Shown here piece by piece: positions 54,378-63,371 of a stretch of 64,000 nucleotides of DNA (within the stretch, counting starts at the first letter, position 1; each line of letters starts with the position of its first letter). A program made the translations under genes and the position numbers. The notes under the pieces were generated by a model that worked only from the letters and a program-made list of their open reading frames with translations, searched no databases and was not told where the DNA came from. The DNA lies in the NCBI RefSeq assembly GCF_029892105.1, contig NZ_JARZAJ010000014.1, positions 62,001-126,000 on the forward strand, given 5' to 3'. Source of the stretch: Kitasatospora sp. GP82 (GTDB lineage Bacteria; Actinomycetota; Actinomycetes; Streptomycetales; Streptomycetaceae).

Positions 54378-56444
54378 GTGCGAATTCTGGTCGCCGACCT
54401 TGACGGAACCCTGTTGGGCGCGGACGTCACGGCCAGACGGCGTCTGCGCGACGCCCTGGATCGCCACCCCGAAGTGATGGTCGTCTTCGCCACCGGGCGC
54501 GGACTGCCCTCGGTGCGCGAGGCGCTGGAGGACCAACTGCTGCCCCGGCCCCGCTGGATCATCGCCGACGTCGGGGCGAGCGTTCTCGACGGTGTCGATC
54601 ACGCTCCCGTCGAAGCGCTCCAGAGCGAGTTGCGAAGAGGCTGGCCAGGTGCCGAGCGCGTGCGCGCCGAGCTGGGCCGCTTCCCCCGACTGACCTACCA
54701 GGACGGCGTATCGCAGGACGGCCGCTGCTCGTTCTTCGTCCGCCCCCATGATCTGACGTCGGCGGTCACCGAGGCCGTGGAGGCCCTCGGCTGCGCCTGG
54801 GTCTACTCGGCGGACCGCTACTTCGACGTACTGCCCCGGGGTGTCTCCAAGGGCACTGCCCTGGCGGCCCTCGCCCGCAGACAGGGCTGGTCGCCGGCCT
54901 CGATCCTGGTCGCCGGTGACAGCCTCAACGACCTGTCGATGTTCCAACTCGGCACCCACGGCGTGGCGGTGGGGAACTCGGAGCCCGCGCTGATCGAGGC
55001 ACTCGCCGGGCAGGAGGCGGTGCACAGGCCCGAACAGCCCGGCGCGGCAGGAGTATTGCGCGCGCTGCTGGACCTCGGCTGGGTGAAGGCCGACTCACCG
55101 CTCGTGATCGGCTACCACCGCCCGCCGGTCAACTGGACGCCGGAGGGCGGCTGGCGGGAACCGTCGAGCCCGAACGGCATTCTGCCAACGCTGCGCAGCC
55201 TCTTCGGGGGAGGGCTTGATGCGACCTGGGTGGCCGCCGCTGTCCTGGAGCAGGAGGAGCATGCGGCTCGCCTCGACGGGCACGGCACCAAGATCCCGTT
55301 ATCCTTCCTGCGGCTGCTCCCCGCCGAGTGGCGGGCGTACTTCCACCAGGCGTGCAAGGAAGCGCTGTGGCCCGTGCTGATGTCCCAGCCCGAACGGCTG
55401 CACTTCGACCCGTCGGCGTGGGAGCAGTACCGAGCGGTCAACGAGCGCTTCGCCGAACGTATCGCCGGCGAGGCAGGGCCGGGCGGGACGGTCTGGCTGC
55501 ACGACTACAACCTCTGGCTGGTGCCGGGAGTTCTCCGCAAGACCCGACCAGACCTGCGAGTCGGTCTCTTCCACCACACGCCCTTCCCGCCGCCCGAGGT
55601 GTTCGCGGCGCTGCCCACCGCCGACGAGGTCCGGGCCTCGCTCGGCTGCCTGGACTGGGCCGGTTTCCACACCGAGACCTTCGCCGACCACTTCAGGTCC
55701 GTCCTGGCGGACACCGCCGAGCCGCCACGGATCGGCGTCCACCCGCTCGGTATCGACCGCGATGCCATCGAGGCCCTGGCCCGCCACCGTGCTCACCGTG
55801 CTCCCCGTGCCCGGAAGCGTTCGGGCCAACTGGTGCTCTCCGTCGAGCGCCTGGACTACACCAAGGCCCCGGTGGAGAAGGTCGAGGCGGTCGCGGCGCT
55901 GCTGGCCCGCCGCCCCGAGCTGCGCGGGCGCCTCCGCCTCCGGCTCGTCTGCGCTCCGCCCGAGCCCGGCATCACCGCGTACGACGCGACACGGCAGGAA
56001 CTCGAACAGCGGGTCGCCGAGGTCAACCGGCGCTGGGGGAGGGATGGCTGGCAGCCCATCGACTACCTGCCCCGCTCGCTCTCCTTCGCCGAGGTCATCG
56101 ACAACTACCTTGCTGCCGATGTCCTCTGGGTCACCTCCTTGCAGGACGGGATGAACCTGACCGCCAAGGAGTTCATCGCCGCCCAGGCCGCCGTCGGTCT
56201 GCCCGGTGCGCTGGTGCTCTCCCGGCATGCCGGAGCCGCGGACGAGTTGGGTGAGGCGGCAGTGCTCACCGACCCCTACGATCTCGACGACCTCGCCGAG
56301 AAGCTGGCCCAGGCCCTGGCGCTCACACCCGCCGAGCGGCGGCACCGCCTGGCAGCCCTCGCCGGCCGGCTCGGCCACCGCCATCCGACGGCCTGGGCAG
56401 CCGAGATCATCGCCGCCATCCAGGGCCTGGGCAGCACCTCCTGA
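54378..56444 (+). CDS. Predicted bifunctional glucosylglycerol-phosphate synthase/phosphatase, with a TTA codon
   Basis: 688 residues from a GTG at 54378 (AAGGGAG upstream). Residues about 1-240 are a HAD phosphatase (MRILVADLDGTLLG; SKGTALAALARRQGW; VAGDSLNDLSMF). About 250-685 is a GT20 glycosyltransferase. Its active-site wording, WLHDYNLWLVPGVLRKTRPD and GLFHHTPFPPPEVF, is that of glucosylglycerol-phosphate synthase (GgpS) rather than trehalose-phosphate synthase, where HDYNLW is replaced by QDYHL. An N-terminal phosphatase with a C-terminal GgpS is known from GgpPS proteins, which make the osmolyte glucosylglycerol from ADP-glucose and glycerol-3-phosphate. Codon 308 is TTA (55299-55301), linking expression to bldA and development. 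A trehalose or other sugar-phosphate product cannot be excluded. Confidence 0.8.
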   Translation: MRILVADLDGTLLGADVTARRRLRDALDRHPEVMVVFATGRGLPSVREALEDQLLPRPRWIIADVGASVLDGVDHAPVEALQSELRRGWPGAERVRAELGRFPRLTYQDGVSQDGRCSFFVRPHDLTSAVTEAVEALGCAWVYSADRYFDVLPRGVSKGTALAALARRQGWSPASILVAGDSLNDLSMFQLGTHGVAVGNSEPALIEALAGQEAVHRPEQPGAAGVLRALLDLGWVKADSPLVIGYHRPPVNWTPEGGWREPSSPNGILPTLRSLFGGGLDATWVAAAVLEQEEHAARLDGHGTKIPLSFLRLLPAEWRAYFHQACKEALWPVLMSQPERLHFDPSAWEQYRAVNERFAERIAGEAGPGGTVWLHDYNLWLVPGVLRKTRPDLRVGLFHHTPFPPPEVFAALPTADEVRASLGCLDWAGFHTETFADHFRSVLADTAEPPRIGVHPLGIDRDAIEALARHRAHRAPRARKRSGQLVLSVERLDYTKAPVEKVEAVAALLARRPELRGRLRLRLVCAPPEPGITAYDATRQELEQRVAEVNRRWGRDGWQPIDYLPRSLSFAEVIDNYLAADVLWVTSLQDGMNLTAKEFIAAQAAVGLPGALVLSRHAGAADELGEAAVLTDPYDLDDLAEKLAQALALTPAERRHRLAALAGRLGHRHPTAWAAEIIAAIQGLGSTS

Positions 56445-56683
56445 CCGCAGCAACTCCCGGCGCCTGTCCGGCGTCTCCCGGCCCTCCAGTTCAGTCCGGT
56501 CCGGTCGGGTCGGGCGCGGACGGCAAGCGGATCGGGCCTCCCGGGTCGATCGGAGTCCCCTGGCGGGTCGCCACGGGGGTACCGGGGCCCACGAACAGGG
56601 CCCGCCACAGGCCCCGGCGGGGCGGGACGCCGACAAACCTACTCCGTTGTACGCGGCCCGAGGACAGGGTCCGCAGCGCCGGA

Positions 56684-57571
56684 TCAGCGCGCCAGACGGC
56701 CCATCAGGGCGGAGGCGGCGACGATGCCGAGGACGTCGGCGAAGACCAGCACCGCCAGGTCCAGGCCGAGATGGGCGGGGGTGCCGAGAAGGAGTCCGCG
56801 CAGGGCGTCCACCTCGTAACTGAGCGGGTTCGCCCTGCTGACGGCCTGCAGCCAACCCGGCATCACGGCAACCGGATAGAGCGCGTTGGAGCCGAAGAAG
56901 AGCGGCATGGTGATGGCCTGACCGATGCCCATCAGCCGGTCCCGGGTGAGCACGATCCCGGCGATCGACATCGACAGGCAGGCGAAGAACGCCGAACCCA
57001 GCACCACCACCAGGGCGACACCGGTCAGCTTCAACGGGTTCCAGGTGAGCGAGACGCCCAGCGCGGCGGCGATCAGGATCACGACGACGGCCTGGATGAC
57101 CGCTTTGACCCCGGCGGCGACGGCCTTGCCGATGACCAGCGCGGAGCGCGGTGTCGGGGTGACCAGCAGCTTGGTCAGGACGCCCGAGTCACGTTCCCAG
57201 ATGATCATGATGCCGTAGAAGATGGCGATGAACATCGCGGACTGGGCGATGATCCCGGGTGCCAGGAAGTCCAGGTAGGGCACGTCGCCGGTGGGTATCG
57301 CCCGGATCCGGGTGAACGTCTCGCCGAAGATCAGCAGCCAGAGGGCCGGTTGGACGGCGCGGGTGTAGAGCTCGGTGCGGTCGTGGCGCAGCTTCTGCAG
57401 CTCCACCAGGCACATGGCGAGCATCCGGGCCGGGACCACCCGCCAGCTGCTGCGCGGGGGAGGTGGCACCCGCGGCAGAATCCCTGCCGGCGATGCACCG
57501 TCAGCCGCTGGTGAGCCGGGCACCTGCTGGTCAGCCGACGCGGGACGCGGTGCGGCGGGTACGGCGGACAT
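56684..57571 (-). CDS. ABC-2 type permease (DrrB-like)
   Basis: 295 residues. A Pro/Ala-rich N-terminus precedes six helices of the daunorubicin-resistance permease type: RAVQPALWLLIFGETFTRIR, LDFLAPGIIAQSAMFIAIFY, SGVLTKLLVTPTPRSALVIG, and LFFGSNALYPVAVMPGWLQA before NPLSYEVDALRG. It overlaps the ATPase gene by 41 bases and forms an exporter with it. The substrate is a drug or lipid-like molecule of unknown identity. Confidence 0.9.
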   Translation of the reverse strand: MSAVPAAPRPASADQQVPGSPAADGASPAGILPRVPPPPRSSWRVVPARMLAMCLVELQKLRHDRTELYTRAVQPALWLLIFGETFTRIRAIPTGDVPYLDFLAPGIIAQSAMFIAIFYGIMIIWERDSGVLTKLLVTPTPRSALVIGKAVAAGVKAVIQAVVVILIAAALGVSLTWNPLKLTGVALVVVLGSAFFACLSMSIAGIVLTRDRLMGIGQAITMPLFFGSNALYPVAVMPGWLQAVSRANPLSYEVDALRGLLLGTPAHLGLDLAVLVFADVLGIVAASALMGRLAR

Positions 57572-58430
57572 CTCGGAAATCGCCTCCGTCCTCGGTGGAT
57601 TCCCGGCCGTCGAGGCCGCTTCCGGCGTAGTGGCGGAAGACGTCCTCCAGGGTCGGCGGCATGGCGCTCTGCCCGCCGGGCCGTGCGGATTCGGCGGGAG
57701 TGAGCCCGTTCCTGAGCTCCTGCGGAGTGCCGGCGGCCTGGATCCGCCCGTGGTGCATCAGGGCCACCCGGTCGCAGTACTGCTCCGCCTCGTCCATGTG
57801 GTGCGTGGTGACCAGGACCGTCATCCCGGTGGCCTCCCGCACCTGGGTGATGTGCCCCCACACGTTCGTCCGCGCGATCGGGTCGAGTCCGATTGTCGGC
57901 TCGTCCAGGATCAGCAGCCGAGGTGCGCTGACCAGCGCCTGCGCCAGTTCGAGGCGGCGCACCATGCCGCCCGAGTACGTGCTCGCGAGCCGGTCGGCGG
58001 ACTCGCTCAGCCCGACCGCCGCCAGCACCGCCTCGATCCGGGCGGTGCGCTCGCGCCTGGGTACGTCGAAGACCCGGGCGAAGAGCGCGACGTTCTCCCG
58101 GCCGGTCAGCCCGCCGTCCGCCGAGAGCTGCTGCGGCACGTAGCCGAGCAGTCGCCGCACCGCCATCCGCTCCCGCGCGCAGTCATGACCGAACACCTCC
58201 ACCATGCCCGCCGGGACCGGCAGCAGCGTGGTGATCACCCGGATCGCCGTGGTCTTGCCCGCGCCGTTGGGCCCGAGCAGACCGAAGACCTCCCCGGTCC
58301 TGACGTCGAGATCCACGCCGTCCACGGCGCGCGTACTGCCGAAGGAGTACCGCAGACCGCTGCACCGCAGCGCTCTCGGCTCGGCGGTGTCCGCCGCCCG
58401 CTCGTGCTGTGCCTGTCCTGTCACGGCCAT
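57531..58430 (-). CDS. ABC transporter ATPase (DrrA-like)
   Basis: 299 residues from the ATG at 58430. Walker A is GLLGPNGAGKTTAIRVITTL, the signature is STYSGGMVRRLELAQAL, Walker B LLILDEPTIGLDP and the H-loop VTTHHMDEAEQYC. The C-terminal region with PPTLEDVFRHYAG is typical of DrrA-type multidrug or antibiotic exporters. It lies 29 bases downstream of a MarR gene in the same direction, so the three genes likely form one operon under that repressor. Confidence 0.92.
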   Translation of the reverse strand: MAVTGQAQHERAADTAEPRALRCSGLRYSFGSTRAVDGVDLDVRTGEVFGLLGPNGAGKTTAIRVITTLLPVPAGMVEVFGHDCARERMAVRRLLGYVPQQLSADGGLTGRENVALFARVFDVPRRERTARIEAVLAAVGLSESADRLASTYSGGMVRRLELAQALVSAPRLLILDEPTIGLDPIARTNVWGHITQVREATGMTVLVTTHHMDEAEQYCDRVALMHHGRIQAAGTPQELRNGLTPAESARPGGQSAMPPTLEDVFRHYAGSGLDGRESTEDGGDFRDVRRTRRTASRVG

Positions 58431-58459
58431 GTTCGTTCCTCTCCGTCCTGGCAGAACTC

Positions 58460-59014
58460 CTACGGGACGTCCTGCGGGACCCGGGGGACCCGGGGAACCT
58501 GCGGCCGGTGCTCGGGGACCTGCGCCAGGTGGTCCGGGATCCGTTCCAAGTCCTCGGTGAGCTGTGGCGAAAGCTCCTGCTGGAGGCTCTCGGCGAGCCG
58601 CCGAAGCGCGGGAAGAGCCGCCGTCAGGGCCGTCCGGTCCTCCTCGGACAGGTCGGCCACCCGCTCCCGGACCAGCTCGTTGCGCCGGACGTCCCAGGCG
58701 CGCAGCCGGTCGGTGGCCGCGGGCGTGACGTCCAGCAGTGCCGCGCGGCCGTCGAGCGGATCGGGCTGCCGGCGCAGTAGCCCGGCCCGGACCAGCTGGT
58801 TGACCAGGGTGGAGACCGAGTTGCCGGCCAGGTAGAGCTCCCTGGCTGCTGCCGAGACCCGGATCCCGGGCTGCGCGGCGACCAGGCGCAGCAGCTCCAC
58901 CTGGGCACCCCGCAGTGGTGGTGCGCTCAGCCCACGGCGGAGCCTTCGCCGCAACACCCGCTGGAGGCCGACCAACTGCTCGGTGAGTTCGCCGGCGAGA
59001 TCCTTCGGCGCCAT
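58460..59014 (-). CDS. MarR-family regulator
   Basis: 184 residues. Winged helix at about residues 35-105: APPLRGAQVELLRLVAAQPG, RVSAAARELYLAGNSVSTLV and RRQPDPLDGRAALLDVTPAA (the wing DxRD-like motif). The last ~25 residues are a Pro/Val/Arg-rich tail. As the first gene before drrAB-type genes it probably represses the exporter until its substrate or an inducer is present; a palindrome lies just upstream. Confidence 0.9.
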   Translation of the reverse strand: MAPKDLAGELTEQLVGLQRVLRRRLRRGLSAPPLRGAQVELLRLVAAQPGIRVSAAARELYLAGNSVSTLVNQLVRAGLLRRQPDPLDGRAALLDVTPAATDRLRAWDVRRNELVRERVADLSEEDRTALTAALPALRRLAESLQQELSPQLTEDLERIPDHLAQVPEHRPQVPRVPRVPQDVP

Positions 59015-59024
59015 GCGCCAATTT

Positions 59025-59043
59025 TAGCTCTCAAAAAGAGCTA
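59025..59043. promoter_or_regulatory. Operator candidate of the MarR-exporter operon
   Basis: TAGCTCT-CAAAA-AGAGCTA is a perfect 7-base inverted repeat with a five-base centre, ending 10 bases before the marR start codon. Size and position fit autorepression by MarR. Confidence 0.65.
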
Positions 59044-59065
59044 TCGACAGGGCGGAGGCCGTGTT

Positions 59066-60982
59066 TCAGGACAGGGCCCGGCACAGCAGGGCGTCCGGCG
59101 TGCCCTGGGAGCCGACGCGGGTGGTGAAGGCGATCCCGGCGGTGTACTCGGTCGGGGCGCACTGGCCCTTGTACGCGCCGTAGGCGAAGTCCCCACCGGG
59201 GTGGCCGCCGGGCAGGTTGTCGCCCCGGTCGAACCACACCGTGCGGCCGGCGGTGCCGAGACTGCTGCGCGCCGGAGCGCAGAGGGCGGCCGAGACGGTG
59301 GCACCCCGGAGGCTGTAGCCGATCAGGAACTGGCCCTGTGGGCACTGGAGTTTGGTGTAGCCGCTCGCCCAGTCCCCGCTCGGCGGCACATAGCGCTCGT
59401 CGCGAACGACGGTGTACGAGGCGTCGGTTGGGGAACGCAGGTCTCCGGCGGTGGCGTCGGTGCACAGTCCGCGACCCAGGGTGTGGCTGAGCCCGGTGAG
59501 CCGCTCGCCGTCCGGGCAGGTGGCCTTGCGGGCGCCGCTGTCCCAGTCGGGCCGGGCACGCATCCGCAGGGACTGGACCGCGTCGCCGTGGTCGAGGCTG
59601 AGCATGTGCCAGGCGGTGGTCGCGGCCACCGGGCCGGTCAGGTGCGGGGCCGTGACGAGGTGGTTCCAGTCGGTGGCCCGCCAGTCGGGGCTGTCGAGGA
59701 TGCCCGAGCGGGTGCCCGAGGTGTCGAAGCGCAGCAGGGCCCAGGAGTCGCCCTGGCCGTTGCCGGACCAGCCGACCAGGGGCCAGTAGGCGAAGTCGGC
59801 GTCCATGGCGGTGAGGTAGTCGGTGAAGTTGGTGAACCAGGCCCGGGGTGAGGGTGCGCTCTCGTCCGCTCCGATGCCGAACTCGCTGATCCACACGGGT
59901 GCGGTGAAGTGCTGCCCGCTCTCGGCCTCGACATAGAAGGCCTCCTGGTACAGCGCGGACTGGAGTTGGTCGCGGGTCAGGTCCTGGTAGCGCGGGTCGT
60001 GGGTCTCGCCCAGGCCGGTGGCGCCGCTGTGGTTGGGGCCGGTGAAGCCGTAGAAGTGCGCCGAGTAGACGAGCTTGCCGGACCTGACCAGGGTGTTGGA
60101 GAGGGTGCGGACAGGGGTGAGCGTCGGGCGCCCGTGGGGGAGCCCGTCGGCGGGAATGCCCGTCCAGTTGATGCCCTCGATGATGATCAGGAGGTCGGGG
60201 TCGGCCTCGGTGAGGATGCGGTCCCCTGCCTCCTGGGCGGCCGCCTGCCAGTCGTGCCGGTCTCCCAGGCCCCAGTTGGGGTCGTCGAGGACGTCGCGGC
60301 GGACCTCGTTGTAGAGGTCGGCGCCGACGACCCGGTGGTTGGTGCGGTAGCGGCTCGCCATGGTGACCCAGTCGTCCTCCCACTGCCGGGTGGACTGGCT
60401 GGAGTTCCAGCGTTCGTTGCCGTCGATTCCGCAGCACCAACGTGTGGTGTTCGTATGGTTGTTGAGGACGACGGCGAATCCGTCGGCGGTCAGCGCCGCG
60501 ACCACCGCGTCGTACACCTGCAGCGGGGTCATCCCGCGCAGCCGGGGGTTGGCGGCGACGGCGGAGTCGGGAACGGGCGTGCTGGTGTGGATCATCTGGT
60601 TGGAGAACGGCAGCCGGATGCTGTTCAGCCCCAGCTGGTGGAACCCGGACAGGATCGCGGGGACGGATGCCCGGTCCAGGCCGAGCGGGATGCCGTTGGA
60701 GTCCTCCCCGCTGTGGTGGTTGGCCGGGTCGTTGATATCGCCGGATCCGCTCCAGCTTCCCTGTGCTCCACCCCAGTTGCCCGACTGCAACCGGAACCTG
60801 TCCCCGTTCGTGTCCACGATGTACCGCCCCCGGGTCGACAGCGGCCCCGACCAGGAGTCGGCCAGAGCCCTTCCTTGCGCCGGAGCGGCGACTGCGGGCG
60901 GTCCGGTCAGCAGACCTGCGAGCAGGCCGCCGAGTGCGGTCAGGGCCAGCAGGCTGCGCAGGGCAAGTGTCTTCGTCCCCAT
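59066..60982 (-). CDS. Secreted GH5-family glycoside hydrolase with C-terminal domain
   Basis: 638 residues from the ATG at 60982. Signal peptide (cleavage near AVAAPAQG). The (beta/alpha)8 barrel covers about residues 45-450: RFRLQSGNWGG, GLNSIRLPFSNQMI, VVLNNHTNTTRWCCGIDGN, the acid/base Glu in VVGADLYNEVRRDVLDD, and the nucleophile Glu in VWISEFGIG. The last ~150 residues form a Cys-containing domain (KATCPDGERLTGLSHTLGRG; LQCPQGQFLIGYSLRG) with two similar halves, perhaps for binding. Substrate could be cellulose, mannan or a glycolipid; the barrel resembles endo-glucanase/endoglycoceramidase-like members. Low-complexity Pro/Asn/Arg-rich repeats lie upstream. Confidence 0.88.
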   Translation of the reverse strand: MGTKTLALRSLLALTALGGLLAGLLTGPPAVAAPAQGRALADSWSGPLSTRGRYIVDTNGDRFRLQSGNWGGAQGSWSGSGDINDPANHHSGEDSNGIPLGLDRASVPAILSGFHQLGLNSIRLPFSNQMIHTSTPVPDSAVAANPRLRGMTPLQVYDAVVAALTADGFAVVLNNHTNTTRWCCGIDGNERWNSSQSTRQWEDDWVTMASRYRTNHRVVGADLYNEVRRDVLDDPNWGLGDRHDWQAAAQEAGDRILTEADPDLLIIIEGINWTGIPADGLPHGRPTLTPVRTLSNTLVRSGKLVYSAHFYGFTGPNHSGATGLGETHDPRYQDLTRDQLQSALYQEAFYVEAESGQHFTAPVWISEFGIGADESAPSPRAWFTNFTDYLTAMDADFAYWPLVGWSGNGQGDSWALLRFDTSGTRSGILDSPDWRATDWNHLVTAPHLTGPVAATTAWHMLSLDHGDAVQSLRMRARPDWDSGARKATCPDGERLTGLSHTLGRGLCTDATAGDLRSPTDASYTVVRDERYVPPSGDWASGYTKLQCPQGQFLIGYSLRGATVSAALCAPARSSLGTAGRTVWFDRGDNLPGGHPGGDFAYGAYKGQCAPTEYTAGIAFTTRVGSQGTPDALLCRALS

Positions 60983-61340
60983 GGATCGGTGCCTCGGCTC
61001 GGTCGGTGGCGGGATCGGGTGCGGCATGGGCCGGTTGGGCTGGGTCGGCCGGTTGGGCGGGTCGGCCGGGTTTGCCGGGTTTGCCGAAGCGAGGCTACCG
61101 GTGGGTAGGGGAGATCGGTAACCCCTGTGCGGCAAAGGGGTGTTGTTTCCGAGGTAGGTCGGTTTGCGAAGGTCGGGCTCCACCGGGTCCTCGACGCGCT
61201 GACCGCACCGCACGTCCTTCTCACCGGAGCCCTTCCCACCCCGTCCGGGCAATCCGTACGGAGTCGTCCGCCGTGGCCTGGCGCGCCTGGAGGGCAAGGG
61301 TGGTTCGATTCGAGTACGACACGATCACTTGGAGAAGCCC
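60983..61340. other. Intergenic region, 358 bases, with short GGTTGGGC-like repeats
   Basis: Bases about 61025-61085 contain imperfect repeats of GGTTGGGC and GGGTTTGCC. No gene is supported. It contains the upstream region of the GH5 gene and of the phosphotransferase remnant. Confidence 0.4.
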
Positions 61341-61583
61341 TTGAACGGACGGACCTGGACGGACTTCCCGGTAGCTCTTCGAGAGACGCTGGAAGCCGAG
61401 TTCTCACCCGTCGGGGATGTCGCCCCGGTCACGGGAGGGTTCACTCCCGGAGTCCGCGTCCGGCTGGAGGCCGACGGCGGCGCGGTCTTCGTGAAGAGCA
61501 TCCCGTCCCGGGAGCCTGCGGTGAGGATGTACCGGACCGAGTGGAAGGTCGACCTCGCCCTTCCGGAGGGGATCGGACCTCGC
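61341..61583 (+). pseudogene. Aminoglycoside-phosphotransferase-like protein, N-terminal fragment
   Basis: From a TTG at 61341 (GGAGAAG upstream): LNGRTWTDFPVALRETLEAE, GFTPGVRVRLEADGGAVFVK (the ATP-binding Lys strand) and MYRTEWKVDLALPEGIGPRL. This is the start of an APH/choline-kinase-like fold. At about 61584 the sequence switches to a TnpB remnant, so the catalytic part is lost. Confidence 0.65.
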
Positions 61584-61924
61584 CTGCTGAAGACCTCACG
61601 GGCGTTCGCAGCCGGGTACGGCTCCGCAAGGTCCAGCGGCAACAACTGCACTCGTGGAGCTTCCACCAGCTCGCCTCCTTCGTGGAGTACAAGGCGCGCC
61701 GGGCCGGAGTGCGGCTGGTGTACGTCGATCCGGCCTACACCAGCCGGCAATGCTCCGAGTGCCACCACGTCGAACGGAAGAACCGGGCGACGCAATCCGA
61801 GTTCGCGTGCCGCGCCTGCGGCGTCATGACGCACGCGGACCACAACGCATCCCGCAACATCGCCCGCAAGGGCGAGGCCGTATGGATCGCGGGGCGTGAG
61901 TCACGCGTCCCAGCCACCCCATAG
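61584..61924 (+). mobile_element. IS200/IS605-type TnpB, C-terminal remnant
   Basis: In a frame different from the phosphotransferase: EDLTGVRSRVRLRKVQRQQL, HSWSFHQLASFVEYKARRAG, VDPAYTSRQCSECHHV and FACRACGVMTHADHNASRNI. This is the RuvC-III part and the CxxC...CxxC zinc ribbon of TnpB, including the last catalytic Asp (HADHN). The N-terminal half and the first catalytic Asp are missing. An element right end follows directly. Confidence 0.85.
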
Positions 61925-61951
61925 GTGGTTCAGACGGAGGAGGCCACGCGC

Positions 61952-62008
61952 CAGCCAGCCGCGTCCTACCTCCAAGCCCGGTCGTTTACGGCCGGGTCAA
62001 GTTGACCT
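61952..62008 (+). mobile_element. Right end of the TnpB element
   Basis: The 57 bases downstream of tnpB contain a stem-loop, CCCGGTCG-TTTA-CGGCCGGG, followed by GTCAAGTTGAC. A closely similar copy lies at 1201-1258. In IS200/IS605 elements this region forms the transposase recognition hairpin and the 3' part of the TnpB guide RNA. Confidence 0.6.
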
Positions 62009-62190
62009 CATGCTCCGCCCTGGTGGAGGCGGTCCAGGACGGCCAGTTCGTCCTCGGAGAGGCGCAGAGCGCCGACGGCCAGGTTTGCGACCAGGTGATC
62101 CGGGTTGCCGGTGCCGGGGATGGCCAGCACGTGAGGACCGCGGTGCAGCGTCCACGCCAGCCGTACCTGCTCGCCGATGTGGGAAGTCGT
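62008..62190 (-). pseudogene. Aldo/keto reductase, C-terminal fragment
   Basis: The minus strand encodes SHIGEQVRLAWTLHRGPHVL, then AIPGTGNPDHLVANLAVGAL and RLSEDELAVLDRLHQGGA before a TGA at 62008. This is the final NADPH-binding region of aldo/keto reductases. The barrel is missing; the break coincides with the truncated start of the following regulator. Confidence 0.7.
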
Positions 62191-63130
62191 GAGCAGCTTC
62201 CGGCTGCTGAGCTCCGGCTCCGCACATCCCGTGCACCAGCCGTGGGCTGAGCAGGTAAGGCCACGGCTGGCAGCTGCTGGGCTTGACCGTGGCTGGCTCG
62301 CCGAGTTGATCCCACCCTCGGGTTATGTTCCCGACTTCCTCAACCCGGCACCCACCGGGCCGACCCCCACGCTGGGGGAGGAGCTGGCCCAGGTCTTGGC
62401 CGCTCCGGTCGCCCGGGTACGTCAGGACCTTGACCACCTGGCGCACCATCAGGGGCGTCTCGGCCCCCGGTTGCGAATCCTGCACGCCGAGCCCCAGGTC
62501 CGTCCCCAGCCTCCGGCCGGGGGGACCCCCCTGGTCCGGATGGCGGAGGAGATCGAGACCTACTGGGAGCTGGCGCTCGCTCCCTACTGGGCGCGGATCC
62601 GGGCCGTGCTCGACGCCGACGTCTTCTACCGGGTCCGGCAGGTCGCCGAGCACGGCACGGGCCACCTCTTCAACGATCTGCACCCCTCCGTGAGCTGGGA
62701 CGACAACGCGCTACGACTGGTTCGCCGACAGCGGACCCTCTCCCGGAAGACGGCAGGCGCAGGGCTGCTGCTGATTCCCTCGGCTTTCACCGGACCGGGT
62801 GTACACAGCCGGGTGACGCCGCCGGACCCGCCGCAACTCGCCTACCCGGCGCGCGGTGTCGGCTCACTGTGGCAGCCCAGGACTGTCACCAGGACCGCCG
62901 CTATCGCCGCCGTACTCGGCCGCTCGCGGACCCTGCTGCTGACCGAACTGGAGACTCCGGCCTCCACCACCGAACTGGCCCACCGTACGGGGCTCTCCCC
63001 GGCCGGGGTGTCCCAGCACCTCACCGCGCTGCGCGATGCGGGCCTGGTCAGCGCCCACCGAGCCGGCCGCTCGGTGCTCTACGCCCGCACCTCCGTGGCC
63101 GAATCCGTCCTCGCCGCCGCCTCATCGTAG
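62177..63130 (+). CDS. ArsR-type regulator with N-terminal effector region, 5' end probably truncated
   Basis: 317 residues. The C-terminal winged helix (about 245-310: AAIAAVLGRSRTLLLTELET; STTELAHRTGLSPAGVSQHL; LRDAGLVSAHRAGRSVLYAR) is complete and belongs to the streptomycete DUF5937/ArsR proteins. Those usually begin with ~25 residues (IHFTxEDLARTRxA..PDPLWEVVLS) before the equivalent of MWEVVSSFRLL. Here the frame opens exactly at that Met, where the aldo/keto reductase fragment ends, so the native start seems deleted. A shortened protein may still be made from the ATG at 62177, though no ribosome-binding site is apparent. Confidence 0.7.
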   Translation: MWEVVSSFRLLSSGSAHPVHQPWAEQVRPRLAAAGLDRGWLAELIPPSGYVPDFLNPAPTGPTPTLGEELAQVLAAPVARVRQDLDHLAHHQGRLGPRLRILHAEPQVRPQPPAGGTPLVRMAEEIETYWELALAPYWARIRAVLDADVFYRVRQVAEHGTGHLFNDLHPSVSWDDNALRLVRRQRTLSRKTAGAGLLLIPSAFTGPGVHSRVTPPDPPQLAYPARGVGSLWQPRTVTRTAAIAAVLGRSRTLLLTELETPASTTELAHRTGLSPAGVSQHLTALRDAGLVSAHRAGRSVLYARTSVAESVLAAASS

Positions 63131-63371
63131 GTGCTGTCAGTCTGTGCGTGCCCCAGACACGCCAGAAACCCGCCGCTGGACGGTCTCGGAGCGATGATGC
63201 CCCACAATCAGGTGTCCGCTCCTTCGAGTTGGCGTGGGAGACGGCTGGGTCGGAGCTCCTGGCGGCCGTGGCTCCCTCCTCCCCGCTCGCGCGGGGAGGA
63301 CTGACCCGGCAGGACGGAATTCGCCAACAGCATCCTTCGGGAAGGCAGGGGGCGCTTCGTCGTGTCCGGGG

